Source: Luteimonas salinisoli
GTDB lineage: Bacteria; Pseudomonadota; Gammaproteobacteria; Xanthomonadales; Xanthomonadaceae
NCBI RefSeq assembly: GCF_013425525.1
Contig: NZ_JACCKA010000042.1
Span: forward strand, 1-35,293
DNA: 35,293 nt
Reading direction: 5' to 3'
The notes under the pieces were generated by a model, which was not told the DNA's origin, ran no database searches, and worked only from the letters and a program-made list of their open reading frames with translations. Shown piece by piece: positions 9,394-18,510 of the stretch. Both the position numbers and the translations under genes were made by a program. Within the stretch, counting starts at the first letter, position 1. Every line of letters starts with the position of its first letter.

Positions 9394-10347
9394 TCACCGG
9401 AACACGATGAAGTACATCAGCAGCACGTTGCAAGCCAGCAGCGGCAGCGCGGTCGCCACCTGCTGGCGAATCACCGCGTACGGATCCTTCAGCTCCAGCA
9501 GCGCCGCCGGCACCAGGTTGAAGTTGGCCGCCATCGGCGTGAGCAGGGTGCCGCAATAGCCCGACAGCATGCCGATGGCCGCCAGCGAGGCGGCGTCCGC
9601 GCCGTGCACGCCGACCAGCAGCGGCAGCGCGATGCCGCCGGTCATCACCGGGAACGCGGCGAAGGCGTTGCCCATGATCATCGTGAACAGCGCCATCCCC
9701 AGCGCGTAGGCCAGCACCACCACGAAGCGGTTCTCCACCGGGATCACCGCGCCCACCACGCCGGCCACCGCCTCGCCCACGCCGGCCGCGGCGAACACGC
9801 TGCCCAGCGTCGCCAGCAGCAGCGGCAGCAGCGCGGCCCAGCCGATCGCGTCGATCAGGCGCCGCGACTGCTCGATCGCGGATACCGGCGACTGCCGCGT
9901 CAGCCGGCACGCCGCCGCCGTCGCCAGCACGCAGGCCACGCCTAGGCCGACCAGGGTGGTCAGCTGGGCGCCGAACAGCCGCCTGCCGGCGAGCTCCACG
10001 TCGGCCAGCACCACCGCCACCAGCACCGTGACCAGCGGGATCAGCAGTGCCGGCCAGAACAGCCGGTTGCCCAGGCGCAGCGCCTCGGTGCGCTTCTCTT
10101 CGGGCGAACTCTCGCGGTAGCGGCCGCGGCTCAGGCCGCCGAAGCCCGCCAGCATCGCCAGCGCCACCACCACCGCGCCCACCACCGCGGGCGGAAGGCG
10201 CTCGGCCACCAGCAACATCGCGCCCAGCAGGCCCCAGAACAGCGCGGTGGTGCGGCGGCGCGGATTGCCGCGGTCGCGCCAGCCGAGCACGGCCACCGTC
10301 GCCAGGTAGAGGCCGGTGAGCCAGTAGACCCACTGCAGCGTGATCAC
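9394..10347 (-). CDS. DUF979 membrane protein (probable 5-oxoproline permease component)
   Basis: The protein has 317 residues and is very hydrophobic, with about nine or ten membrane segments. It starts at GTG 10347 and overlaps the DUF969 stop as GTGA, so translation is probably coupled. Family features include the N-terminal [20 protein letters not shown], the central [18 protein letters not shown], and [20 protein letters not shown] near the end. DUF969/DUF979 pairs are known to cluster with pxp genes and are believed to be a two-part transporter. A permease for 5-oxoproline or pyroglutamyl peptides is the natural inference here, but no transport motif proves it. Confidence 0.88.
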   Translation of the reverse strand: MITLQWVYWLTGLYLATVAVLGWRDRGNPRRRTTALFWGLLGAMLLVAERLPPAVVGAVVVALAMLAGFGGLSRGRYRESSPEEKRTEALRLGNRLFWPALLIPLVTVLVAVVLADVELAGRRLFGAQLTTLVGLGVACVLATAAACRLTRQSPVSAIEQSRRLIDAIGWAALLPLLLATLGSVFAAAGVGEAVAGVVGAVIPVENRFVVVLAYALGMALFTMIMGNAFAAFPVMTGGIALPLLVGVHGADAASLAAIGMLSGYCGTLLTPMAANFNLVPAALLELKDPYAVIRQQVATALPLLACNVLLMYFIVFR

Positions 10348-11240
10348 GATGCGGGCCCCCCGGCGGCAGGCTCGGGGTCGGGATCGGCAGCGCCGGCGGC
10401 TGAAGCAGCGCTTGCCGGGGCCGCGGTCCCGGCGGGGTCCGCCGTATTCCAGCTCGCGGGGCCGGCATCGCCGCTGCTGGCGATGTCCGCGGCGCGTCCG
10501 GCGGCACCCGTATCGACGCCGACGCCAATCGCTTCAGCGGTGTCCCCGCCTGCGCCCCCCGCCTGCAGCCGGGCCGCCTCGCGCGCCAGCCTGCCGTCCA
10601 GCCGCGACAGCCGCGCGCCGTGGATCGCGAACGCGCACAGCGCGGTGGGTATGCCCCACAGCGCGATGTGCAGCGGCTCCAGCACGATGCCGTTCTCCGC
10701 GAAGAAGCCCTGCATCAGCAGCACCGCGCCGAAGGCGATGAAGATGTCCTCGCCGAAGAACAGGCCGACGTTGTCGGTGGCCGCCGACAGCGCTTTCAGG
10801 CGCTCGCGTTCGGCTTCCGGGAGCCTGCCGTTGCGCGCCTCCGCGGCGCCCTCCGCCATCGGCGAGAGCAGCGGCCGCACCGTCTGCGGATGGCCGCCCA
10901 GGCTGTTGAGGCCCAGCGCGGCGGTGAGCTGGCGCGCGGCCAGGTACACGATTAGCAGACGCCCGGCGGTGGCGCCGCGCAGCGTCGCGATCCAGGCCTG
11001 GGCGCGCTCCTTCAGCCCGTGCCGCTCCAGCAGCCCGATCACCGGCAGGGTGAGCAGGAAGATCGCCAGGTAGCGCTGTTTGGTGAAGGCCTCGCCCAGC
11101 AGCTCCAGCACCGCGACCGGCGTGTAGCCGGCCACCAGGCCGGTCACCACACCGGCACCGACGACGACCAGCGCCGGGTTCATCCGCAGCGCGAATCCCA
11201 GCACCACCAGGGCGACGCCGATGAGGGGCCAGTAACTCAT
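10344..11240 (-). CDS. DUF969 membrane protein (probable 5-oxoproline permease component)
   Basis: The protein has 298 residues. The first ~230 match DUF969: MSYWPLIGVALVVLGFALRM at the start, TLPVIGLLERHGLKERAQ in the middle, GLNSLGGHPQTVRPLLSPMA, and the block ATDNVGLFFGEDIFIAFGAV. The last ~70 residues are an unusual Ala/Gly/Pro-rich tail, probably cytoplasmic and disordered. It overlaps the DUF979 start by 4 bases. Both are expected in the inner membrane as one transport unit, next to pxpA, which starts 145 bases upstream of it. Confidence 0.88.
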   Translation of the reverse strand: MSYWPLIGVALVVLGFALRMNPALVVVGAGVVTGLVAGYTPVAVLELLGEAFTKQRYLAIFLLTLPVIGLLERHGLKERAQAWIATLRGATAGRLLIVYLAARQLTAALGLNSLGGHPQTVRPLLSPMAEGAAEARNGRLPEAERERLKALSAATDNVGLFFGEDIFIAFGAVLLMQGFFAENGIVLEPLHIALWGIPTALCAFAIHGARLSRLDGRLAREAARLQAGGAGGDTAEAIGVGVDTGAAGRAADIASSGDAGPASWNTADPAGTAAPASAASAAGAADPDPEPAAGGPAS

Positions 11241-11384
11241 TCGGATTGCTCGCTGTGGGGTGGCTGGGTCATGGGTATGTCACCGGGGCCGGAGAGCGGC
11301 CGGAAGCAAGGTCTGTCCGCCGGCGTTGCGACTTCCGTCGCACCCACAGGGGGGGCGGACCGGGGCGGGGTGGATCTGCGTGCC

Positions 11385-12131
11385 TCACGCGTGCGGGGCC
11401 ATGACCGAGACGCCCTCCGCCTCGAGCGCCGCGCGCAGGCGGCGCGCGAAAGCGGCGGCGCCGGGGCGGTCGCCGTGCAGGCACAGGGTGTCGGCGCGGA
11501 CCGGCACGCGGCTGCCGTCCGCAGCCACCACCACGCCTTCGCGCAACATCGTGCGGACCTGCGCGATCGCCGCATCCAGGTCGAGCTCCGCGCCGGGCAG
11601 CCCTCGCGCCAGCAGCCGCCCATCGGCGTCGTAGCCGCGCTCGGCGAACACCTCCTCGGCCACGCGCAGGCCAGCCTCGCGCCCGGCACGTGCCAGCGCC
11701 GAACCGGCGAGCGCATACAGCACCAGCGTATCGTCCAGCGCCCGCACCGCGCCGACGATGGCGGCGGCCACCGCCGCGTCGCGAGCGGCGAGGTTGTACA
11801 GCGCGCCGTGCGGCTTGACGTGGTGCAGCCGCGCGCCGGCTGGGTCGCAGACGCGCTGCAGCGCCGCCGTCTGGCGCCCGACCAGCGCGGCGATTTCTGC
11901 CGGCGCCAGCGTCTGCTCGCGGCGCCCGAAATGCTCCCGGTCCTCGAACGAAGGATGCGCGCCCACCGCCACGCCGTGGCGCAGGCACAGCGCCACCGTC
12001 GCCCCCATCGTGTCCTCGTCGCCGGCGTGACCGCCGCAGGCGATGCTGGCCGAGCTGATGTACGGCGCGATCGCCGGGTCGTCGCCGCAGCCCTCGCCCA
12101 TGTCGCAGTTGAAGTCGATGCGCCTGGTCAT
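11385..12131 (-). CDS. pxpA: 5-oxoprolinase subunit PxpA (LamB/YcsF family)
   Basis: The protein has 248 residues from ATG 12131, with GAGG about 9 bases upstream; an ATG at 12227 would add a non-family tail. It begins RIDFNCDMGEGCGDDPAIAP, the LamB/YcsF signature, followed by ISSASIACGGHAGDEDTM, GVAVGAHPSFEDREHFGRR and VKPHGALYNLAARD. With PxpB and PxpC it hydrolyses 5-oxoproline to glutamate using ATP; PxpA is thought to process the phosphorylated substrate. Its partners are encoded immediately upstream as a fusion protein. Confidence 0.93.
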   Translation of the reverse strand: MTRRIDFNCDMGEGCGDDPAIAPYISSASIACGGHAGDEDTMGATVALCLRHGVAVGAHPSFEDREHFGRREQTLAPAEIAALVGRQTAALQRVCDPAGARLHHVKPHGALYNLAARDAAVAAAIVGAVRALDDTLVLYALAGSALARAGREAGLRVAEEVFAERGYDADGRLLARGLPGAELDLDAAIAQVRTMLREGVVVAADGSRVPVRADTLCLHGDRPGAAAFARRLRAALEAEGVSVMAPHA

Positions 12132-12236
12132 CGCTGCCGTGCCTCGTCGGGCCCGGCTCGGCGACACTCCGCCCGGACGTGGGCACGGCGGCATCGACAG
12201 GGCCGCTGCCCGACGCCTGAATTGCAATCGATGCAG

Positions 12237-14012
12237 CTAGCCATCGGCACTGCGCCTCGCCTGGATCGCCAGCGCGATTCTGTTCAGGCGCTGGCGCTGC
12301 GCGCAAGCCGCGGCATGCGCCTCGTCCGCGGTGCAGGGCAGGAAACCCAGCGCGTCGCCCGGCCGCAGCTGCGCCAGCCGCGGCCAGTCGGCGCGGATCG
12401 CGTGGCCGATGCGCGGGTAGCCGCCGTGGGTCTGGGCATCGGCCAGCAGCACGATCGGGTGACCGTCCGGCGGCAGCTGCACGGTGCCCGGCGCGACCGG
12501 CTCGGACACGCGCTCGCGCGTCTCGGCCAGCGCGAGCGTGTCGCCCTGCAGGCGCAGGCCCTGGCGGTTGCTGGCCGCGGCCACGCGCCAGCGGCCGCCG
12601 AACACCGCGTCGGCCGGTGCGGTGGCGTCGTGGCCCGGCAGCAGGCGGATGCGCGCGGGCAGGTCGGCGCCGACGTCGGGCGTGCCGTCGATCCACCACC
12701 GCGCGATGCGCGGCCGCGGGACGTCCGGCACCGGCGCAGCGGCGATCCCGAGCACATCGCCCCTGGCCAGCGCCCGCCCGTGCAGCCCGCCGAAGCCGCC
12801 GCGCAGGTCGGTGCTGGCGCTGCCCAGCACCGGCTCGACCGCCAGATCGCCGGCCACCGCCAGATAGGCGCGCGCGCCGCTGCGGCAGGGGCCCAGCGAC
12901 AACATGCAGCCGGCCGGCAGCAGCACCGGCCGCCAGCCGGGAATGGCATGGCCGTCGGCCTCGGCGTCGATGGCCGCGCCGCACAGCGCGATCCGCACCG
13001 GATGGGTGAAGCGCAGCCGCGGTCCCGCCAGGGCGATCTCCAGCGCCGCGGCACCGGACGCATTGCCGACCAGCAGGTTGGCGACCGCATGCGAGTACGC
13101 ATCCAGCGCCCCGGCGCCGGCCACGCCGAGATGGCGGTAGCCGTTGCGGGCTGCGCCTTGCACGGTGGTCGCCAGGCCCGGCGCCAGCACCTCCAGGGTC
13201 GCGGCAGGGGCCTGGTCGTGGTCGGGGAGCGCGGCTGGCGAGTGCATGCGCTGCGGCGCGTCGGCGGTCGATGCGCCCGCATCGGCGGCGAGCGTCGGTT
13301 CGGTCCCGTCCTCCACCGGTACGAAGCGTACGCGCTGGCCGGGGGTCAACAGCGACGGCGGCGATCGCGCCGGGTCGAACAGCCGCAGCGGGGTGCTGCC
13401 GACGATGCGCCAGCCGCCCGGGCTCTCGCGCGGGTAGACGCCGGTCTGCGCGCCGCCGATCGCCACGCTGCCGGCGGGGATGCGGGTGCGCGGCGTATCC
13501 ATGCGCGGCATCGCCAGGCGCGGATCGAGTCCGAGCAGGTAAGGGAAGCCCGGCGCGAAGCCCAGCATCGCCACGCGGTATTCGGCCGCGGCATGGGCGG
13601 CGACGGTGTCTTCCGGCGACAGGCCGGCGTGCGCGGCGACGTCGGCCAGGTCGGGGCCGTGGGGCCCGCCGTAGAGGACCGGGATCTCCACCGCTTCCCC
13701 GTCGTCGCCCGCGCGGAGTTCGGTGTCGTCCATGACCCCGACGGATGCGATGGGTCGCGCGCCGCCCAGGCGCGCACGCAGCCAGCGCTCGGCGTGCAGC
13801 AGCGGGTCGACCGCGCCGCCGCCGGCGTCGGCGGCCACGAACAGCGCCAGCGAGGCGTACCCCGGCACCACGTCCAGCAGCCAGGGCGGGCGCTGCGCAG
13901 CGATCGCCGCGGCGAGCGCGTGCACGCGGCGGTTGAGCGCGATGTCGATGCGCTCGCCGAGACGCAGCAGCAGCGCTTCCCCGCCCAGGCGTTCGACCGC
14001 GAAGCCGGTCAC
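12237..14012 (-). CDS. pxpBC: PxpB-PxpC fusion, 5-oxoprolinase subunits B and C
   Basis: The protein has 591 residues from GTG 14012, whose GTGA overlaps the TGA of the HIT gene, so coupling is likely. Residues 1 to ~236 are the PxpB (KipI-like) domain with GFAPGFPYLLGLDPRLAMPR and GGAQTGVYPRESPGGWRIVG. A ~35-residue Ala/Pro-rich linker follows. From ~270 to the end is the PxpC (KipA-like) domain: LEVLAPGLATTVQGAARNGY, GALDAYSHAVANLLVGN and, near the end, GHPIVLLADAQTHGGYPRIG. In most bacteria pxpB and pxpC are separate genes; fused versions are often labelled urea amidolyase/allophanate hydrolase-like. The biotin and carboxylase parts of true urea amidolyase are absent, and pcp and pxpA nearby fix the role as 5-oxoprolinase. 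Confidence 0.92.
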   Translation of the reverse strand: MTGFAVERLGGEALLLRLGERIDIALNRRVHALAAAIAAQRPPWLLDVVPGYASLALFVAADAGGGAVDPLLHAERWLRARLGGARPIASVGVMDDTELRAGDDGEAVEIPVLYGGPHGPDLADVAAHAGLSPEDTVAAHAAAEYRVAMLGFAPGFPYLLGLDPRLAMPRMDTPRTRIPAGSVAIGGAQTGVYPRESPGGWRIVGSTPLRLFDPARSPPSLLTPGQRVRFVPVEDGTEPTLAADAGASTADAPQRMHSPAALPDHDQAPAATLEVLAPGLATTVQGAARNGYRHLGVAGAGALDAYSHAVANLLVGNASGAAALEIALAGPRLRFTHPVRIALCGAAIDAEADGHAIPGWRPVLLPAGCMLSLGPCRSGARAYLAVAGDLAVEPVLGSASTDLRGGFGGLHGRALARGDVLGIAAAPVPDVPRPRIARWWIDGTPDVGADLPARIRLLPGHDATAPADAVFGGRWRVAAASNRQGLRLQGDTLALAETRERVSEPVAPGTVQLPPDGHPIVLLADAQTHGGYPRIGHAIRADWPRLAQLRPGDALGFLPCTADEAHAAACAQRQRLNRIALAIQARRSADG

Positions 14013-14437
14013 CCCGGCAGCGCCGCGCGCAGGCGCGCGACGCGTTCGACCAGGGCCTCGGGCGTGTACGGCCGTGCCGCCACCCGGCCCCAGACCGGTG
14101 CCGGCCAGGCCGGATCGTCCTCGAAGCGGGCGATCGCATGCACGTGCAGCTGCGGCACCAGGTTGCCGAGCGCGGCCACGTTGAGCTTGTGCGGGCGGAC
14201 CACGTCGCGCAGCAGGCGCGAGGCGAGGTCGATCTCCTCCACCAGCGCGCTGCGCTGCTCCGGCGCCAGGTCGATCAGCTCGCGCGCGCCGGCCACGCGC
14301 GGCACCAGCACCAGCCACGGATAGTTGGCATCGTCCATCAGCCGCAGCTCGCACAGCGGCAGCGAGGCCAGCGGATGGGTGTCGCCGGCCAGGCGCGGGT
14401 CCATGGCGAAGCGGGCCGGGGCGCGTGCGTGCTTCAT
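14009..14437 (-). CDS. HIT family protein
   Basis: The protein has 142 residues from ATG 14437, which has a good GGAGG five bases ahead. The HIT block is QLHVHAIARFEDDPAWPAPV: His98 and His100 are present, but the third histidine of the canonical triad is replaced by Ile. That is common in this proteobacterial subfamily, as I recall, so hydrolase activity may differ from Hint/Fhit enzymes. It is translationally coupled to pxpBC (4-base overlap), which suggests a link to the pathway or simply operon sharing. Confidence 0.85.
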   Translation of the reverse strand: MKHARAPARFAMDPRLAGDTHPLASLPLCELRLMDDANYPWLVLVPRVAGARELIDLAPEQRSALVEEIDLASRLLRDVVRPHKLNVAALGNLVPQLHVHAIARFEDDPAWPAPVWGRVAARPYTPEALVERVARLRAALPG

Positions 14438-14615
14438 GGGGTCCTCCAGGCGGCGGCATCGGCGCTGGTCGTCCACGGCGACGACGACCGGATCGCGCCG
14501 GTCGATACTTCGGCGCGCGCATCGGCCCCGTCGCGATCGCGCGCGCGAGGCGAGACCGGAGCCAGGCGGCGCGGCGCGAAGCCGGCGCGGCGCGGATCGT
14601 GGGGGCGAGCGGCGC

Positions 14616-15287
14616 TCACGCCAGCGCCTGCTCGAGGAACGTCAGGGTGCGCCGGTGCGCCAGCGCGGCGCTGGCGGCGTGGTAGTGGCGCGGGTCGACG
14701 TCGCGGTTGAAGCCGTGCCCGGCGCCCTCGTAGACGTGGATCTGCGCATCGGGCAGGCGCTGCCGGTGCGCTGCGATGTCCTGCGAAGCAATGGACGCGT
14801 CGTCGGCGCCGAAATGCAGCAGCATCGGCGCCCGCAGCAGTTCATCCAGGAACGGTACCGTGCGCGCGCCGTAGTAGCTCACCGCCGGCAGGCCGAGGCG
14901 GGTATTGGCCAGGAACGCCACGCTGCCGCCCCAGCAGAAGCCGATCGCGGCGGTCTTGTGGCCTTCGCCCTGCAGCACCGCGGCGGCCGCCGACACCAGC
15001 TGTACCGCGCGGTCGAAGCCCAGCGCCGTGGCCAGCTCGCGGCCGTGGGCGAAACCGTTCTCGCCGTAGTCCAGCTCGACGTTGCGCTCGACCGGGTCGT
15101 ACAGCGCAGGCGCCAGCGCCACGTAGCCTTCCGCCGCGTAGCGCTCCACCACGCTGCGCATGTGCGCGTTGACGCCGAAGATCTCCTGGATCACCACCAG
15201 CCCGCCCAGCGGCGCCCCGTGCGGCGGATCGGCGCGCCAGCCGCCGACCGTTCCGTGCGCTGTGGAGATGGCGATGTCCCGGCCCAT
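14616..15287 (-). CDS. Dienelactone hydrolase family protein
   Basis: The protein has 223 residues with an alpha/beta-hydrolase fold. The catalytic triad can be read: Cys118 in the nucleophile elbow GFCWGGS, Asp162 or 163 in LLHFGADDASI and His191 in YEGAGHGFNRD. The N-terminal VVIQEIFGVNAHMRSVVERY is typical of carboxymethylenebutenolidase-like enzymes. No aromatic degradation genes are nearby, so the natural substrate is unknown; many such chromosomal copies are general carboxyl-ester hydrolases. It is the first gene of the leftward set, 178 bases ahead of the HIT gene. Confidence 0.92.
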   Translation of the reverse strand: MGRDIAISTAHGTVGGWRADPPHGAPLGGLVVIQEIFGVNAHMRSVVERYAAEGYVALAPALYDPVERNVELDYGENGFAHGRELATALGFDRAVQLVSAAAAVLQGEGHKTAAIGFCWGGSVAFLANTRLGLPAVSYYGARTVPFLDELLRAPMLLHFGADDASIASQDIAAHRQRLPDAQIHVYEGAGHGFNRDVDPRHYHAASAALAHRRTLTFLEQALA

Positions 15288-15379
15288 CGGCTGATCCCGC
15301 TCGGCTGCGTCGGGTCGATTCTAGCCCTCGTTCGATAAGCCCGCGTCGACGCCGCCTCTCAGCCGCGCCGTCGCCCCCC

Positions 15380-15403
15380 GTAGGAGCGTGCCATGCACGC
15401 GAA
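15380..15403 (+). repeat. Family B repeat
   Basis: GTAGGAGCGTGCCATGCACG plus CGAA, preceded by CCCCCC, lies between the isovaleryl-CoA dehydrogenase stop and the dienelactone hydrolase start. It matches the copy at 9312-9335 exactly over the unit. Confidence 0.85.
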
Positions 15404-15448
15404 AGCCGGCGTGGTTGGCCGCGCCCGGCACGCGCCGCAACCCTGGCC

Positions 15449-16606
15449 TCAGCCGCGTTCCTCGAACAGCTCGCGGCCGATCAGCATGCGGCGGATCTCG
15501 TTGGTGCCGGCGCCGATCGCGTACAGCTTGGCGTCGCGCAGGATCCGGCCGGTGGCGAACTCGTTGATGTAGCCGTTGCCGCCCAGGGCCTGGATGCCCT
15601 CCAGCGCCACCTGCACCGCGCACTCCGATGCGTGCAGCAGGCAACTGGCGGCGTCCACGCGGCTCTTGTGCCCGGCGTCGTAGTCGCGCGCCACCTGGTA
15701 GGCGAACGCGCGCGAGGACTGCAGCGCGGTGTACATGTCGGCGATCTTGGCCTGCATGATGCCGAAGGTGCCGATCGCCTGGCCGAACTGGCGCCGCTCG
15801 CGCACGTAGGGCAGGGCGATGTCGAGCGCGGCCTGCATCAACCCCAGCGGGCCGCCGCTCAGCACCAGGCGCTCGGTGTTGAGCCCGCTCATCAGCACGC
15901 GCACGCCGCTGTTGACCTCGCCCAGCACGTTCTCCGCCGGGATCTCGCAGTCCTCGAACACCAGCTCGCAGGTGTTGCTGCCGCGCATGCCCAGCTTGTC
16001 GAGCTTCTGCGCGGTGCCGAAGCCCTGCATGCCCTTCTCGACGATGAAGGCGGTCATGCACCTGGAGCCGAGCTCGCGGTTGGCGGTGCGCATGTAGACG
16101 ATCAGCACGTCGGCCTCGGGGCCGTTGGTGATCCACATCTTGCTGCCGTTGGCGATCCAGGCATCGCCCTTCTGCTCGGCGCGGCAGCTCATCGAGCCGA
16201 CCACGTCCGAGCCGGCGCCCGGCTCGCTCATCGCCAGCGCGCCCTTCCACTCGCCGCTGCAAAGCTTCGGCAGGTACTTCTCGCGCTGCGCCTGGTTGCC
16301 GTTGGCGTACAGGTTGCTCACGCAGAGGTTGGAATGGGCGCCGTAGGACAGCCCGACCGAACCCGAAGCGCGCGAGATCTCCTCCATCGCCACCAGGTGC
16401 GCCAGGAAGCCCATCTCGCTGCCGCCGAACTCGGCCGGCACCGTCATCCCCAACAGGCCCATCTCGCCCAGCTTGGCCCACAGCTCCTGCGGGAACGCGT
16501 TCTCCTGGTCGATCGCCTCGGCCCGCGGCGCGATCTCCGCCTCCGCGAACCGGCGCACCGCATCGCGGAGGGCGTCGAGTTCTTCACCTAACGGGAACGT
16601 GCGCAT
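15449..16606 (-). CDS. ivd: Isovaleryl-CoA dehydrogenase
   Basis: The protein has 385 residues from ATG 16606, preceded by GAGGAG; upstream in-frame ATGs do not fit the family. It is an acyl-CoA dehydrogenase (FAD) that oxidises isovaleryl-CoA in leucine breakdown. Blocks seen: [50 protein letters not shown] and the C-terminal [20 protein letters not shown]. The catalytic base position is the isovaleryl-CoA type: Glu245 in [15 protein letters not shown], as in human IVD, rather than the late Glu of short- and medium-chain enzymes. It lies downstream of leucine dehydrogenase on the same strand. Confidence 0.92.
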   Translation of the reverse strand: MRTFPLGEELDALRDAVRRFAEAEIAPRAEAIDQENAFPQELWAKLGEMGLLGMTVPAEFGGSEMGFLAHLVAMEEISRASGSVGLSYGAHSNLCVSNLYANGNQAQREKYLPKLCSGEWKGALAMSEPGAGSDVVGSMSCRAEQKGDAWIANGSKMWITNGPEADVLIVYMRTANRELGSRCMTAFIVEKGMQGFGTAQKLDKLGMRGSNTCELVFEDCEIPAENVLGEVNSGVRVLMSGLNTERLVLSGGPLGLMQAALDIALPYVRERRQFGQAIGTFGIMQAKIADMYTALQSSRAFAYQVARDYDAGHKSRVDAASCLLHASECAVQVALEGIQALGGNGYINEFATGRILRDAKLYAIGAGTNEIRRMLIGRELFEERG

Positions 16607-16950
16607 GGGCTCTCCTCGGGGCGGTAGTTGAATGATGCGGGCCGGCCATTTCAGGCCGCTGCCCGCAACCGTGTCGCACTCGCTGCGTGTCTGGAAACGA
16701 GACGCGACGGCAGCGGATCCGCCAGTCGTGCCCGCGTCGCGTCGCCGAAGCACCGCGCGGTCGCAGTCCCGATCCATCGGGAGCACCAGGACGGCATGGC
16801 GCCCTGCCTGTCCGCGAGTATCGCAGCGTCCGCGTGCGACCGCAGTTCCGGCGGCATCGCGGCGGAGCGCTCGTTGCCAGCATCAGCGCCACGCAGCGCC
16901 CGTCGGCGCCGGTCGTGGCCCGCGCGCCATCGCGGCACGCGGAACCGATT
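16607..16950. other. Intergenic region, no gene seen
   Basis: About 340 bases lie between ivd and the hairpin after leucine dehydrogenase. Open frames here are GC-driven and carry no recognisable protein. The region presumably holds the ivd promoter; I could not identify a convincing -35/-10 pair. Confidence 0.5.
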
Positions 16951-16980
16951 CAGCGCCAGGCGCGGTTGCGCCTGGCGCTG
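16951..16980. terminator. Perfect 13-bp stem-loop after leucine dehydrogenase
   Basis: CAGCGCCAGGCGC (16951-16963) pairs with GCGCCTGGCGCTG (16968-16980) across a GGTT loop, 5 bases past the leucine dehydrogenase stop. There is no T-run on the minus side, so it is either a hairpin that ends or protects the mRNA, or a factor-assisted terminator. Confidence 0.6.
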
Positions 16981-16985
16981 GCCTT

Positions 16986-18086
16986 TCAATGCCCGCGCAC
17001 GCGCCCCTGGAAGCGCGGTGCCGCGCGGCCGAGCGGCAGCTTCAGCTTGCCGATGATCTGGATGCGTTCCTCGGCCAGACGGTCGGCGGCCTTGTAGGTG
17101 GGGATGCCGTCGCGCTCGGAGATCTCGAAGATGCGGGTGAGGTTGTGGTAGATCGTGCGCATCATCCGCATCGCCCGCTCGCGGTTGTAGCCGTCGATCT
17201 CCAGCGACACGTTCATCACCCCGCCGGCGTTCACCGCGTAGTCCGGCGCGTACAGCATGCCGCGCTTTTCCACCTCGTCGCCGATCTCGTTGTTGGCCAG
17301 CTGGTTGTTGGCCGCGCCGCAGATGATCTTGGCCCGCAGCCGGGGCAGGGTGTCCTCGTTGACGGTGCCGCCCAGCGCGCAGGGCGAATACACGTCGGCG
17401 TCGACGTCGTAGATCTCGTCCAGGCCCACCGCCTCGGCGCCGTACTCGCTCACCGCGCGGTCCACGCGCTCCTTGTTGATGTCGGTGACGAAGATCTTCG
17501 CGCCGCGCTCCTTGAGTAGCTTCACGAACTCGATGCCGACGTGGCCCAGCCCCTGCACCGCGTAGCTGTACTTGCCCACTTCCTCGTCGCCGAACTTCTT
17601 GTTGAGCGACGCCATCAGCCCCTGCAGGGTGCCGTAGGCGGTGAACGGGGAAGGATCGCCCGAGCCGCCGTGCACCTGGTGCACGCCGGTCACGTACTCG
17701 GTCTCGCGGTACACGAACTCCATGTCGTTGACGTCGATGCCGACGTCCTCGGCGGTGATGTAGCGGCCGCCCAGCGACTCCACGAACTGGCCGAACGCGC
17801 GGAACAGCGCCTCGGACTTGTCGGTGGCCGGGTCGCCGATGATCACCGCCTTGCCGCCGCCGATGTTCAGCCCGGCCACCGCGTTCTTGTAGGTCATGCC
17901 GCGCGACAGGCGCAGCACGTCGTTCAGCGCGTCCTGCTCGCTCTTGTACGGCCACATCCGGGTGCCGCCCAGGGCCGGGCCCAGCACCGTGTTGTGGATC
18001 GCGATGATGGCCTTCAGGCCCGCGTCCTTGTTGTGGCAGAACACGACCTGCTCGTGGCCGTACTTGTCGAGATGTTCGAAGATCAT
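16986..18086 (-). CDS. ldh: Leucine (Leu/Val/Phe-type) dehydrogenase
   Basis: The protein has 366 residues. It carries out NAD-dependent oxidative deamination of branched-chain amino acids to 2-oxo acids. The family motif LGPALGGTRMWPYKSEQDAL is followed by the two catalytic lysines, Lys67 in SRGMTYKNAVAGL and Lys79 in NIGGGKAVI. The Rossmann loop reads VQGLGHVG near residue 180, and GAANNQLA follows. A GGAG lies about 8 bases before ATG 18086. The gene precedes isovaleryl-CoA dehydrogenase, and together with icmF the window covers branched-chain amino acid and acyl-CoA metabolism. Confidence 0.93.
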   Translation of the reverse strand: MIFEHLDKYGHEQVVFCHNKDAGLKAIIAIHNTVLGPALGGTRMWPYKSEQDALNDVLRLSRGMTYKNAVAGLNIGGGKAVIIGDPATDKSEALFRAFGQFVESLGGRYITAEDVGIDVNDMEFVYRETEYVTGVHQVHGGSGDPSPFTAYGTLQGLMASLNKKFGDEEVGKYSYAVQGLGHVGIEFVKLLKERGAKIFVTDINKERVDRAVSEYGAEAVGLDEIYDVDADVYSPCALGGTVNEDTLPRLRAKIICGAANNQLANNEIGDEVEKRGMLYAPDYAVNAGGVMNVSLEIDGYNRERAMRMMRTIYHNLTRIFEISERDGIPTYKAADRLAEERIQIIGKLKLPLGRAAPRFQGRVRGH

Positions 18087-18348
18087 CGCTAACTCCGCTG
18101 CGGCGAGGATTCGCTGTGGCGAACGACGCCGGCCGTGATGGTGGGTGATACCGCTGGAAGCGAACGCGGCGCCCCGCGAAGGGGCGCCGTTGGGCGCGGT
18201 ATTCTACGCCTGTCCCGCGACAAAAGCCCGTACGCGCCAGTGCGGTTCATCTGCCGGTGAGCGGCCGGTGGCAGCCGTGGTAGCGGTTACAACCGCGGCC
18301 GGCGGCCCGGGGGGCCATCGTCGGCGCGCTGGCGTCGGAGGCAGGAGC

Positions 18349-18510
18349 AGCGGAGCGAGCTCCGCTCTACGGGGGCGAAGAGAGTTTGGCGCCTACTCGT
18401 TCGGCGCCTCCTTGTAGAGCCGAGCTTGCTCGGCTGCACCCCCAGGTTGCCGCGTGCGCCAGAAGGCCCGGCCACCACAGGCAAGCGCAGCGGAGCGAGC
18501 TCCGCTCTAC
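18349..18510. repeat. Cluster of three family C repeats
   Basis: Units ending GCTCCGCTCTAC lie at 18349-18370 and 18489-18510, and a unit starting GTAGAGCCGAGCTTGCTCGG at 18414-18435. Each is an inverted repeat on its own. The last unit overlaps the stop codon of the cls-like gene: TAG at 18507-18509 is part of the repeat head. The 262 bases between the leucine dehydrogenase start (18086) and this cluster hold no recognisable gene. Confidence 0.88.

Noticed and set aside
12237..14012. Urea amidolyase or allophanate hydrolase for the fused gene
   Set aside because: No biotin carboxylase, biotin-lysine or amidase domain is present, and pcp and pxpA in the same cluster point to 5-oxoprolinase.
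11019..14324. Open frame of about 1100 codons on the plus strand opposite pxpBC and pxpA
   Set aside because: Complement of well-recognised genes; Arg/Gln/His-rich composition typical of GC shadow frames.
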